In this document: piece by piece, positions 30,010-37,850 of the stretch
Layout of the letters: each line of letters begins with the position of its first letter
Position numbering within the stretch: position 1 is the stretch's first letter
Source of the DNA: Clostridia bacterium
GTDB taxonomy: Bacteria > Bacillota > Clostridia > Christensenellales > Aristaeellaceae
DNA: 56,225 nucleotides
Reading direction: 5' to 3'
Assembly (NCBI GenBank): GCA_017470095.1
Contig: JAFUFC010000055.1
Location: forward strand, 1-56,225
The notes under the pieces: model-generated
Database searches by the model: none
Told to the model about the DNA's origin: nothing
Seen by the model: the letters and a program-made list of their open reading frames with translations, nothing else
Translations under genes and position numbers: made by a program

Positions 30010-30049
30010 TAAAAAAGCAGGAAAAGCGATTTTGCTTTTCCTGTTTTTT
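30010..30049. terminator. Bidirectional intrinsic terminator
   Basis: AAAAAAGCAGGAAAAGC and its complement GCTTTTCCTGTTTTTT form a long stem with A and T tracts. It serves the transporter on the plus strand and the flavoprotein gene on the minus strand. Confidence 0.85.
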
Positions 30050-30113
30050 GGTTGCATGACCTGTGGCAATACCGAAGGAAGAGGGGCGGAAGAAGCCCCT
30101 TGGTGGCAGGGCG

Positions 30114-30746
30114 TTACAGCCCATCCGGGAACGATGTGAACATATGCTCCGCTTCCTGCGCTGGCAGGCCATGCTTTTCCTTCTCGGCGGCAATGGCCCG
30201 CAGGAGGAAGGCCATGTTCCGGCCCAGGGTGCGCATGGTTTGCAAACCTTCCAAATCCTTTTCCACGTCTTCCCGGGTGAAGCCGTGCACCATGTTCCAG
30301 TATTGGCTGGCAACCACGGGCATGCCGCTGATAGTGAAATACTTGTTCAAAATATCGAAGGTGGCGGTGTTGCCGCCCCGGCGGCAGGAGACCACGGCGG
30401 CGCCCAGTTTCATGGTTTTATCAAAGCGGCTGGAGTAAAACAGCCGGTCCAGAAAGGCGATCAAGCTGCCGTTGGCGGAACCGTAATACACCGGGGAGCC
30501 TACGATCAGCCCATCGGCCTGCTGGAATTTCCGGGCGGTTTCGTTGACGGGATCGTCCTTGAATACGCAGCCGTCAGTTTTGCCGGAACAGCTATCGCAG
30601 CTGACGCAGCCCCGGATGGCCTGGCGGCCGATCTGGACGATTTCGGTGTCAATGCCCTCGGCGCGCAGCACGGTATCAATTTCCTCCAGGGCCCGGGCGG
30701 TGCATCCATTTTTGTTGGGGCTGCCATTGATCATTAATACTTTCAC
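30114..30746 (-). CDS. NADPH-dependent FMN reductase-like flavodoxin-fold protein
   Basis: A 210-residue protein with a flavodoxin fold. VLMINGSPNKNGCTARAL is the FMN phosphate-binding loop, and a Cys cluster follows in GCVSCDSCSGKTDGC, as in iron-sulfur flavoproteins and related reductases. SPVYYGSANGSLIAFLDRLFY is the second flavin-contacting loop. The GTG at 30746 was chosen because GGAGGAAA lies 6 bases upstream; the longer frame would run into repeat A1. Its promoter appears to lie partly inside repeat A1. A role in flavin or iron reduction would fit the nearby P19 operon, but the genes are not linked by transcription. Confidence 0.85.
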   Translation of the reverse strand: MKVLMINGSPNKNGCTARALEEIDTVLRAEGIDTEIVQIGRQAIRGCVSCDSCSGKTDGCVFKDDPVNETARKFQQADGLIVGSPVYYGSANGSLIAFLDRLFYSSRFDKTMKLGAAVVSCRRGGNTATFDILNKYFTISGMPVVASQYWNMVHGFTREDVEKDLEGLQTMRTLGRNMAFLLRAIAAEKEKHGLPAQEAEHMFTSFPDGL

Positions 30747-30776
30747 GCGCGTTTCCTCCGTTTCTTCTGTTTTTTG

Positions 30777-30805
30777 ATTATAATACCATTCTCCGTCTAA
30801 AACAA
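30777..30805 (-). promoter_or_regulatory. Promoter of the flavoprotein gene, overlapping repeat A1
   Basis: Minus strand TTGTTT (30800-30805), 17 bp, consensus TATAAT (30777-30782). The minus-35 box and the spacer lie inside the left end of repeat A1. Confidence 0.6.
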
Positions 30806-30943
30806 TGAATCTTGGGTTGCCTTTTCCGCTTTGGCTTTGCTTCATTCCGGTCAACGTAGCGCAGCTACGCCTTCTTTTATTCAGATGAACCAGAGCGAAA
30901 AATTCGTCCCGAATCTTTCAGCCTTTTAGACGTCCAATAGTAT
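30781..30943. repeat. Family A foldback repeat, full length (A1)
   Basis: A 163-bp element. Left end TTCTCCGTCTAAAA and right end TTTTAGACGTCCAATAGTAT are terminal inverted repeats; the interior is one long imperfect palindrome centred on GTAGCGCAGCTAC. About 85 percent identical by eye to A2 and A3. Confidence 0.85.
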
Positions 30944-30968
30944 AACATGAAGGAACACGCGCGCGCAA

Positions 30969-31020
30969 CAAAAAAGCGCCCGACTGAGCGGACGCCAAAA
31001 CGCCCGGCTGAGCGGACGCG
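30969..31020 (-). terminator. Two tandem near-identical terminators after the DtxR-type gene
   Basis: Minus strand: GCGTCCG-CTCAGC-CGGGCG followed by TTTT, then GCGTCCG-CTCAGT-CGGGCGC followed by TTTTTT. The 24-bp unit is duplicated. Both hairpins are stable and the second has the better T-run. Confidence 0.7.
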
Positions 31021-31034
31021 TAAGAAAATTCAAT

Positions 31035-31430
31035 TCATTCATCCATATTCGTGGAAACGGTGATGCTGTGCTGGGCCAGGTAAGCCTGCAGGGCGTCAAA
31101 GGAGGCATTGCTCAAGGCCCGTTCGATGGCTCCGGCTTCCTGCCGGGCCACAGCATCGTCTACGCCGGCCTGGCGCAGCAGCGCTCGAAAATACAGGCAC
31201 CGCCGGTGCAATTGCCAGGCCCGGTCTTCCCCTATGGCGGTCAGGGATAGGGCCCCGTCCGGCGCGGTGTTCACCAGCTTTTCAGCGCCCAGCTGCTTGA
31301 GCGCCACGCTGACGGCGGCTTTCGAGCAGCCCAGATAATGGGCCACATCCACCGACCGAACGCAGAAATATTTTCGGCTCAGGATTAAAATAGCTTGCAG
31401 GTAACGGTCGATGGCGCGTGTATTTTCCAT
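31035..31430 (-). CDS. DtxR/MntR family regulator with altered metal site
   Basis: A 131-residue protein with a winged helix at about residues 7-66 (YLQAILILSRKYFCVRSVDVAHYLGCSKAAVSVALKQL, then LSLTAIG) and a dimerisation helix region (GAIERALSNASF). The family is clear, but against MntR the usual metal ligands appear replaced: the acidic pair around the first helix reads DRYLQ, the central RH..L block reads RRCL, and the IEHH block reads IERA. Only one Glu is kept. Cysteines occur at 23, 35 and 78. It may therefore sense something other than Mn or Fe, perhaps redox state. Length is short, without the SH3 domain. Confidence 0.82.
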   Translation of the reverse strand: MENTRAIDRYLQAILILSRKYFCVRSVDVAHYLGCSKAAVSVALKQLGAEKLVNTAPDGALSLTAIGEDRAWQLHRRCLYFRALLRQAGVDDAVARQEAGAIERALSNASFDALQAYLAQHSITVSTNMDE

Positions 31431-31462
31431 GGATGGTGATCCTTTCTGTTGTGTATCCTTTA

Positions 31463-31637
31463 ATTAGAGCCTGTATCTACATTTGGAAAGATGCGTTTTC
31501 GGTGTTTCAGGCTGCATTTCCGTGTTGCTTTTCCTCGATTGATCCTTTGGCCCCGGTAAACTATCGTCAAAGCGCCTGGAATTGCAGCCCAATCCGCTCG
31601 AAGATGCACATTCTTCATTTTAGAAACAGTTTCTAAT
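31463..31637. repeat. Family B foldback repeat (B2)
   Basis: ATTAGAGCCTGTATCT and AGAAACAGTTTCTAAT are its terminal inverted repeats; the interior matches B1 (GGAAAGATGC, TTTCGGTGT, TTGCTTTTCCTCGATT, CAAAGCGCC, CCAATCCGCTCGAAGATGCA). It fills the gap between the Ada/AraC and DtxR-type genes, and supplies the Ada stop codon. Confidence 0.85.
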
Positions 31638-32193
31638 TTTCCAGCTGCCGGAAATAATCGCTACGGTATTCAGAGGGAGTCATCCCCGTCATTTTTCTGA
31701 ACACGTGGGAGAAGTGAGAGGAGGAGGTGAACCCGGCCTGCTCTCCTGCTTGGGAGATGCTCACCTCTCCTTGGGCAAGCAGGGCCTTGGCTTTTTCGCA
31801 GCGGACGAAATTGTGGTACCACAGCAGCGTGCAGCCGGTGTTTTCCCTGAAGGTTCGCAGCAGGTAACTGCCGTTGATGTACAGGGAAGCGGATAGGGTG
31901 GCCAGGGAAAATTTCTCGGCGCTGTGCTCTTCGATGTATTGCTTGGCGGCCTGCACCAATTCATGCTTGGCGCCTTTCCAATTGGGCCGGTCGGGCCGGC
32001 AGTGGCCGCAGGGCTTGTAGCCTTGGCTCAGGGCCTCCTCCAAAGAGCGGAATATGGCCACATTCCGCGCTTCCCGGGCGCGAAGGGGGCAGGAGGGAGC
32101 GCATACGATCTTCTGGTTGATCAGGCCGCAAAACAGCTTGCCGTCGTACCGGGCGTTGCGGTCGCGAATGATCTGCCATTCTTCTTTGGTCAC
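31633..32193 (-). CDS. Ada-type Zn domain plus AraC HTH regulator (AdaA-like)
   Basis: A 186-residue protein. Residues 1-75 form the Ada metal-binding domain, with the four-Cys site CAPSC and PCGHC; the first of these Cys is the methyl acceptor in Ada. Residues 80-186 form an AraC DNA-binding domain with two helix-turn-helix units (FSLATLSASLYINGSYLLRTFRE and SISQAGEQAGFTSSSHFSHVFRKMTGMTPSEYR). It probably senses methylphosphotriesters and activates alkylation repair; no methyltransferase partner is adjacent. The stop codon lies inside repeat B2. It is divergent from the iron operon. Confidence 0.92.
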   Translation of the reverse strand: MTKEEWQIIRDRNARYDGKLFCGLINQKIVCAPSCPLRAREARNVAIFRSLEEALSQGYKPCGHCRPDRPNWKGAKHELVQAAKQYIEEHSAEKFSLATLSASLYINGSYLLRTFRENTGCTLLWYHNFVRCEKAKALLAQGEVSISQAGEQAGFTSSSHFSHVFRKMTGMTPSEYRSDYFRQLEN

Positions 32194-32238
32194 GTTTTCT
32201 CTCTGCCTTTCTGCACTAACAGCGGTTTATGGGACGTT

Positions 32239-32254
32239 GTTAGTTAGAACTAAC
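32239..32254. promoter_or_regulatory. GTTAG palindrome 1, DtxR/IdeR-like operator
   Basis: GTTAGTTAGAACTAAC: 7-bp arms with a 2-bp centre, between the divergent ada-like and FTR1 genes. Resembles the GTTAG...CTAAC core of DtxR-family operators. Confidence 0.6.
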
Positions 32255-32360
32255 TTACTTATGTTAACACAGATAAACTCATCCGTCAACGGTTTTTGAA
32301 ACTGGTCAATATTAGACAAAAAATATCAGTATAAAAGTCAATTTTGGAATAGCACCTTTG

Positions 32361-32405
32361 GTTAGATTATGCTAATATAACGTCTGCGGGTTAGATAAAT
32401 CTAAC
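32361..32405. promoter_or_regulatory. GTTAG palindrome 2 and half-site upstream of FTR1
   Basis: GTTAGATAAATCTAAC at 32390-32405 is a second perfect 7-2-7 palindrome of the same form. GTTAGATTATGCTAAT at 32361-32376 is an imperfect copy that covers the likely minus-10 region (TAATAT, 32373-32378). I see no good minus-35 box. Confidence 0.6.
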
Positions 32406-32486
32406 GAAATGGAAAAATCGGCCCGTTTTTCGCCGGAATCTCCCCGTTTTTTGAGGAAAGCAGGCGAAAAAGAAAGGAAGTACAGC

Positions 32487-34241
32487 ATGGAAAGGAAAAA
32501 AGTCGCGTGGCTGCCGCTGATGCTGGCGTTGGTCATGCTGCTGATGACGGCGCTGCCCCTGGCCGGTCTGGCAGAGGGAAATACCTCCACCCGCTGGAAG
32601 GACGCGGCGGATGCCATTGACAAGTATGCCGACACAGCGTTCTCGGATTATCTGGCCGGCGATTACGGCAAGGCATACAAGAACGTCAGCGACGCATATT
32701 TCCAGATTTATGAAATTACCGGTTTTGAACGCCAGACGCTGAGCTACATCAACGGTCCCCGGAAAAACGCTGTGGAGCTTCAGTTCTCCGCCTGCAAAGC
32801 GGCGGTGAAAAAGGATAATGCTGTTGAAGAAAATGTGACCGCCGCCCGGTCCGCTCTGGTCAAATTGAAGACCATGATCCGTGAGGACTGCAACAAGCTG
32901 TCCGTCAAGGATGGGGAAGCGGTATCGGAAATCAGCTATTGGAAGGATGGCCAGCAGGTCGACTCCGATCCTTTTGCGGATTACGGGGACGGCGCTGATG
33001 ACGGCGCTGTGCACTACAAGACCTGGTCCGAAGCGTATGACGCCATTGACGAACTGCTGGACACCGCGTATATCGGTTATCGGGGCCGGGATTTTGAATC
33101 CGCCGTCGATAACGTGAATACCGCGTACTACACGGTGTACGAAGAATCTGGCCTGAGCCACAAAATTTACAGCGAAATGGGCATTGAAACCCGGGAGAGC
33201 GTGGACGCCACCTTCACCAAACTGAAGGATATCCTGGCCAGCGATCGCTTCCAGTCGAAGGGTTTCCAGCGGCAGGCCAAGGCCGTGAAGAGCGCCATCC
33301 TGGCCCAGACCACCGTGCTGGATGAAAAGAACGCCGCGGAACAGGCCGAAAAGGCCGCAGCCGCACAGGCGGCCGCCGAAGCCGCCGCCCAAGAAACGGT
33401 GCAGAGCGATCCCCGGCTACTCACTTTCCTGGGCGCATTCGGCATCATTGTCCGCGAGGGCCTGGAAGCCATTCTGGTCATCGCCGCCATCATCGCCTAC
33501 CTGGTCAAGAGCGGCAATGCCAAGAACTTGAAAAACGTGTACATCGGCGCTGTGGCTGGTATCGCGGCAAGCTTTGCCGCCGCCGCCGTCCTGGCGTGGG
33601 CAAAATCCACCTTCGCCGCCGCTGGCATGGCCCAGGAGATCATTGAGGGCATTACCGCCCTGATCGCCGTGTGCGTGCTGTTCTATGTGAGCAACTGGAT
33701 GATCTCGAAGGCCGAGGCTGCTTCCTGGAGCCGGTATATTGATGGTAAGGTGCAGTCCTCTGTGGAGCAGGGCAGCGCGTTTGCCCTGGCCTTCACTGCT
33801 TTCCTGAGCGTGTTCCGCGAAGGTGCTGAAGTGGTGCTGTTCTATCAGCCTATGCTCAGCGAGGGCAACCCCGGCATGGTGTGGGCCGGATTCGGCGTGG
33901 GCTGCGTGGTGTTGGTGTTTGTGTACCTGGCCATTACGAAACTGTCCATCAAGCTGCCCATCAAGGTATTCTTTACCGCCACTTCGATCCTGATGGCCGT
34001 GATGTGCGTCAGCTTCCTGGGCAGCGGCATCAAGGAACTGGCCGAGGGCAACGTGTTCGACGTCACCTTGCAGGTGCCGGGCATTCCGGAAAACGATGTT
34101 TTGCAGGTGCTGGGCATCTACCCGTACCTGGAGACGCTGGTGCCCCAGCTGATCTTGGCCATCATCCTTTTGATCACCTTCATGATCGCCCATTATCGGG
34201 GGAAGATGGACGCCCTCAAGGCCGAATACCACAAGGGCTGA
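32487..34241 (+). CDS. FTR1 family iron permease with duplicated extracytoplasmic domain
   Basis: A 584-residue protein: signal peptide (1-30), an extracytoplasmic part with two related helical repeats (about 35-125 and 170-265, each with an AYxAIDxxxDTA-like start and a DAYFxxYE-type helix), an Ala/Gln-rich linker, then seven transmembrane helices. The two iron-binding REXXE motifs are REGLE (about residue 323) and REGAE (about 445). FTR1 proteins pass iron after an extracytoplasmic redox step. The ATG at 32487 has GGAAG 6 bases upstream; a longer frame from 32409 overlaps the palindromic operator and is unlikely. First gene of the iron operon. Confidence 0.93.
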   Translation: MERKKVAWLPLMLALVMLLMTALPLAGLAEGNTSTRWKDAADAIDKYADTAFSDYLAGDYGKAYKNVSDAYFQIYEITGFERQTLSYINGPRKNAVELQFSACKAAVKKDNAVEENVTAARSALVKLKTMIREDCNKLSVKDGEAVSEISYWKDGQQVDSDPFADYGDGADDGAVHYKTWSEAYDAIDELLDTAYIGYRGRDFESAVDNVNTAYYTVYEESGLSHKIYSEMGIETRESVDATFTKLKDILASDRFQSKGFQRQAKAVKSAILAQTTVLDEKNAAEQAEKAAAAQAAAEAAAQETVQSDPRLLTFLGAFGIIVREGLEAILVIAAIIAYLVKSGNAKNLKNVYIGAVAGIAASFAAAAVLAWAKSTFAAAGMAQEIIEGITALIAVCVLFYVSNWMISKAEAASWSRYIDGKVQSSVEQGSAFALAFTAFLSVFREGAEVVLFYQPMLSEGNPGMVWAGFGVGCVVLVFVYLAITKLSIKLPIKVFFTATSILMAVMCVSFLGSGIKELAEGNVFDVTLQVPGIPENDVLQVLGIYPYLETLVPQLILAIILLITFMIAHYRGKMDALKAEYHKG

Positions 34242-34327
34242 TGAACTTGTTTCTCCTGGGCGCGGGACCCCGCATTCGCGCCCTGGTGATAAATGGACCC
34301 CAATAAAATTGAGGAGGAAACTGACTT

Positions 34328-34924
34328 ATGAAAAAGGTTATCGCCCTGCTGCTGGCCGCCATGATGCTGCTGGCTGCCGTTTCCGCTCTGGCTGAAGAAG
34401 ACAAGGAAATGGGCTTCGAAGAAACCCCCATCCTGCTGGATGGTACCAAGACTGAGGAAGATCCTGACTACGAAGACGAAACCGACGTTGGCGAACTGCA
34501 TATCGCCGCCGTGTACTTCCAGCCCGTTCAGATGGAGCCCGCCGATCAGGCTGGCCTGACCGTGGAAGAATCCAACATCCATCTGGAAGCTGACATCCAC
34601 TGGAATAAGAACGAAGTGGGCTTCGACGTGGGCGCTTGGGTTCCCTACCTGACCGTGGACTACAAGATCACCTCTGAAACCGACGGTTCCGTGGCCGCTG
34701 AAGGTTCCTTCATGGTCATGAGCGCTGACGACGGCCCCCACTACGGCGCCAACGTGAAGCTGGACAAATCCGACGTTTATACCCTGACCTTCACCATCCA
34801 CAATCCCGCTGAAAACGGCTATCTGCTGCACGTGGACGAGGAAACTGGCGTGACCGGCCGTTTCTGGGAAGAACCCATCGTTGTGGATTTCGTTCATTGG
34901 GAATACACCGTGCAGGAATGGTAA
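34328..34924 (+). CDS. P19/Tp34 family extracytoplasmic iron-binding protein
   Basis: A 198-residue protein with a signal peptide (1-22, ending SALA), an acidic linker, and the P19 immunoglobulin-like domain. Candidate metal ligands are the Met and His in VYFQPVQMEP, NIHLEADIHWNKNEVGFDVGAWVPYL and DDGPHYGANV, in the order expected for the copper and iron sites of P19. P19 proteins bind ferric or ferrous iron and hand it to the FTR1 permease. It has a strong ribosome binding site (GAGGAGGAAA), and two hairpins follow the gene, so it may be expressed above the level of the downstream genes. Confidence 0.93.
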   Translation: MKKVIALLLAAMMLLAAVSALAEEDKEMGFEETPILLDGTKTEEDPDYEDETDVGELHIAAVYFQPVQMEPADQAGLTVEESNIHLEADIHWNKNEVGFDVGAWVPYLTVDYKITSETDGSVAAEGSFMVMSADDGPHYGANVKLDKSDVYTLTFTIHNPAENGYLLHVDEETGVTGRFWEEPIVVDFVHWEYTVQEW

Positions 34925-34963
34925 TTTGATTCCTGCCTGAAGAGACGGACGGGGAATGAACGC

Positions 34964-35004
34964 TTCCGGGGCCAAAGCTGGTTTCAGCCCCGGAAACGGC
35001 CCTT
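34964..35004 (+). terminator. Hairpin downstream of p19
   Basis: TTCCGGGG / CCCCGGAA stem with a 16-base loop, then ACGGCCCTTTCTCC. It may stabilise or partly terminate the P19 transcript. Confidence 0.45.
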
Positions 35005-35122
35005 TCTCCTCAAATGGAGCAATCCAATTCTTACAGCCGCCGTGCCGGGCATGCCTATGTCGGCAAAGGGTGACTACAATGTTATGCCAGCGCTGGGGTT
35101 TCCCTGGCGGCGCATAAAAAAC

Positions 35123-35176
35123 ACTGCTGGCACGGCGATCCGCGGGGGATTGGCCTGCCAGCAGTTTGCTTATTTT
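35123..35176 (+). terminator. Attenuator-like hairpin before the DUF2318 gene
   Basis: ACTGCTGGCA / TGCCAGCAGT perfect 10-bp stem with a 23-base loop, followed by TTGCTTATTTT. It lies 30 bp before the next start codon and could lower expression of the transporter genes relative to p19. Confidence 0.5.
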
Positions 35177-35195
35177 AACTTGGAGGGGTCATACT

Positions 35196-36515
35196 TTGCT
35201 GAATTACATTGTTACGGTTACAGAAGACGTGGTCATGGCGGCGGTCATGATCTGCCTGATGTGGGCGCTGTGCCGGCTGGCTTTTGGCCACAAGGGCGTG
35301 CGGTTCGTGGCCGGGGGCCTGATCCTGGGCTTCGTCGCTTCCGGCGTCATGGCCTACATGAAAAACAAGACCAATAAAATTGCCACCAACCAATGGAATT
35401 TTTACATCTTCCTGGCGACGATTGGGCTGACGCTGCTGTTCCTGATTTTTTCCGTCATTTTTGGGCGGAAGCACCGGAAGCTGATGTACTACGGCACGGA
35501 TACCGACGCGGGCATTGGCTTTGGCGGCTTCGCTGTGGGCATCATTTCCGCTTTGCTGACGGCCGTGCTGGTGTTTTATGAGGGCCCGGATGTGCTGGCC
35601 TACCCTTTCTTGTTTGAAACGGCGGGCAATGGCGTGCTGTCTGCTGAATGGGCGCTGCGACTGGCGGGATATTTGCTGGCGCTACTGCTGGTGTGGGTGT
35701 ATGTGCGCTTTTTGTATCGCTGCGTTATGAGCCTGGACAGCACCCACGCGGTGCTGTGGGCAATCAACGCGATGATGCTGGTCAACGCGGTGCGGTGTCT
35801 GGGCCTGGGGGTGAGCAAATGGACGGCTCGTTCCCGTTGGCTCAAATGGATGCCCGCTTACAGCAGAGGCAAATATCCTTGGGCGTTTCCGCTGGCCAAA
35901 TTCACCACCAATAATACGCTGGTGTTTGTGCTGGCGATCCTGGCTTTGTCCCTGGTGATTCCGGTGATCCTGTTCATTCGTCATACGAAAGTGCGGCAGG
36001 CGTACGATAACCCGGCCCAGCTGCGCAAGCTGAAATCCATCAACCGCCGGAACCGGCGCTGGGCCGTGGGTGCGCTGGTGTGCGCGGCGCTGGCGGTGTT
36101 CAACCTGACGGTGGTAAACGCCTACAATAACCGGCCCATCGAACTGTCCCAGCCGGAGGAATACGAAGTTCGGGGGGATGAAATCTACATCGATCTGAAC
36201 CAAGTCAACGACGGCCATCTGCACCGGTTTGAATATACCACGGACAATAAGATCGGCGTGCGGTGGATCGTGGTGAAGAAGCCTGGGGCAGGGGCCTACG
36301 GCGTGGGCCTGGACGCCTGCGATGTGTGCGGCAACGCTGGCTATTACGAGCGGGGCGAGCAGGTGGTGTGCAAACGCTGCGACGTGGTGATGAACATCAA
36401 CACCATCGGCTTCAAGGGCGGCTGCAACCCCATTCCGCTGGCTTTTACGGTCAATGGCGGCCAGATGATTTTCCAACTGTCGGATATCTTGGCCGGGGAA
36501 AAGGAATTTAAGTGA
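35196..36515 (+). CDS. DUF2318 membrane protein with Cys-rich C-terminus
   Basis: A 439-residue protein with eight or nine transmembrane helices and an extracytoplasmic C-terminal domain (about 330-439). That domain holds C375-xx-C378 (DACDVCGNAGYY), a second CxxC (VVCKRCDVVMNI), and a further Cys in GGCNPIPL, the DUF2318 signature that probably binds a metal or Fe-S centre. Campylobacter jejuni has a homologue in the p19 locus. The start TTG at 35196 follows GGAGGGG at 35181. It is probably an electron-transfer or metal-handling partner of the transporter. Confidence 0.9.
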   Translation: MLNYIVTVTEDVVMAAVMICLMWALCRLAFGHKGVRFVAGGLILGFVASGVMAYMKNKTNKIATNQWNFYIFLATIGLTLLFLIFSVIFGRKHRKLMYYGTDTDAGIGFGGFAVGIISALLTAVLVFYEGPDVLAYPFLFETAGNGVLSAEWALRLAGYLLALLLVWVYVRFLYRCVMSLDSTHAVLWAINAMMLVNAVRCLGLGVSKWTARSRWLKWMPAYSRGKYPWAFPLAKFTTNNTLVFVLAILALSLVIPVILFIRHTKVRQAYDNPAQLRKLKSINRRNRRWAVGALVCAALAVFNLTVVNAYNNRPIELSQPEEYEVRGDEIYIDLNQVNDGHLHRFEYTTDNKIGVRWIVVKKPGAGAYGVGLDACDVCGNAGYYERGEQVVCKRCDVVMNINTIGFKGGCNPIPLAFTVNGGQMIFQLSDILAGEKEFK

Positions 36516-36528
36516 AGGGGGAAGAAGG

Positions 36529-37824
36529 ATGCTTTTCAGAATGATCCGGGGCGCGCTGTTCCGGCAAAAGGGAAAAATGCTCCTGATCGCCTTTACCATT
36601 GCGCTGGGCGCGTCCCTGGCCACCGGCATGCTGAACGTGATGCTGGATGTGGGGGACAAAGTGAATCAGGAATTGAAAACCTACGGCGCCAATATCGTGG
36701 TGAAGCCCAAGGATTCCTCTCTCTTGTCCGACATTTATGATGTGGGGGACGGAGAAGAACTGAACGCCGCCTACCTGCGGGAGGATGAGCTGGGCAAATT
36801 GAAGACCATCTTCTGGGCCTTCAACATTGTGGACTTTACGCCCTTCCTGGACACCGCTGTGACGCTGCCGGACGGCGAAAGCGTGAAAATGGTGGGCACC
36901 TGGTTCAACCATCATCTGGATCTGCCTACCGGCGAGAGCCTGGACGCGGGCGTGGCCGGTATGCGCTCCTGGTGGGATATCACCGCGGGCGAATGGCTGG
37001 ATGAAAGCGATACGGACGCCCTGAATGAAATCATGGTGGGCGCGCAGCTGGCCCAGCAGGAAGGCTGGCAGGTGGGCGACCAGGTGAAGCTGACCGGCAC
37101 CCACGGGGAGGCGGATGTTACCGTGACCGGCATTTATGACGCCGGCGGCGACGAAGACAACCAAATCTTCGCCACCTTGGACCTGGTGCAGCAACTGACC
37201 AACCGAGAAAACAAGGTGGCTTCCATTGAGGTATCGGCCATCACTACCCCGGATAACGATCTGGCCCGCCGGGCGGCCCGGAACCCCAAATCCTTATCCC
37301 AACGGGATTACGAAACCTGGTATTGCACCGCCTACGTCAGCGCCATTTGCTACCAGATCCAGGAAGTGATTACCGGTTCCGTGGCCAGCGCCGTGCGCCA
37401 GGTGGCGGAAAGCGAAGGGGCCATCCTGGATAAAACCCAGCTGCTGATGATCCTGATCACCGCGCTGAGCCTGGTGGGCTCCGCTTTGGGCATCTCGAAC
37501 CTGGTCACCGCCAGCGTGATGGAGCGGTCCCAGGAGATTGGCCTGCTCAAGGCCATCGGCGCCCATGATGGGGCCATCACCGGCGTGGTCATGGCGGAGA
37601 TCCTGATCACCGCATTGGTTGGCGGCGTGGCGGGGTATTTTATGGGCTTTGGCTTTGCTCAGCTCATCGGCCACAGCGTGTTTGGTGCGGCGGTGGAAAT
37701 GAAACCCATGGTCATTCCCATTGTGGCGGTGCTGATTTCTCTGGTAACCATCGCCGGGAGCATGCCCGCTATCCGGATGGTGCTGCGTCTCCGTCCTGCC
37801 GAAGTGCTGCACGGCGGACATTGA
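36529..37824 (+). CDS. FtsX/MacB-type ABC permease, P19-operon type 1
   Basis: A 431-residue protein: one N-terminal membrane helix, a large extracytoplasmic domain (about 40-290), then three C-terminal helices with the FtsX motif ERSQEIGLLKAIGA. Two Cys lie just before the membrane region (WYCTAYVSAICYQ), as expected for the first permease of P19 loci. It would pair with the ATPase at 39333 and the second permease as a MacB-like, mechanotransmitting complex rather than a classical importer. It begins 13 bp after the DUF2318 gene. Confidence 0.92.
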   Translation: MLFRMIRGALFRQKGKMLLIAFTIALGASLATGMLNVMLDVGDKVNQELKTYGANIVVKPKDSSLLSDIYDVGDGEELNAAYLREDELGKLKTIFWAFNIVDFTPFLDTAVTLPDGESVKMVGTWFNHHLDLPTGESLDAGVAGMRSWWDITAGEWLDESDTDALNEIMVGAQLAQQEGWQVGDQVKLTGTHGEADVTVTGIYDAGGDEDNQIFATLDLVQQLTNRENKVASIEVSAITTPDNDLARRAARNPKSLSQRDYETWYCTAYVSAICYQIQEVITGSVASAVRQVAESEGAILDKTQLLMILITALSLVGSALGISNLVTASVMERSQEIGLLKAIGAHDGAITGVVMAEILITALVGGVAGYFMGFGFAQLIGHSVFGAAVEMKPMVIPIVAVLISLVTIAGSMPAIRMVLRLRPAEVLHGGH

Positions 37825-37850
37825 TCAAGGAAAGGCACGGATCACACGCT

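Noticed and set aside
32409-32486. Upstream start for the FTR1 permease.
   Set aside because: It would place a charged stretch before the signal peptide, lies against the palindromic operator and lacks a ribosome binding site.
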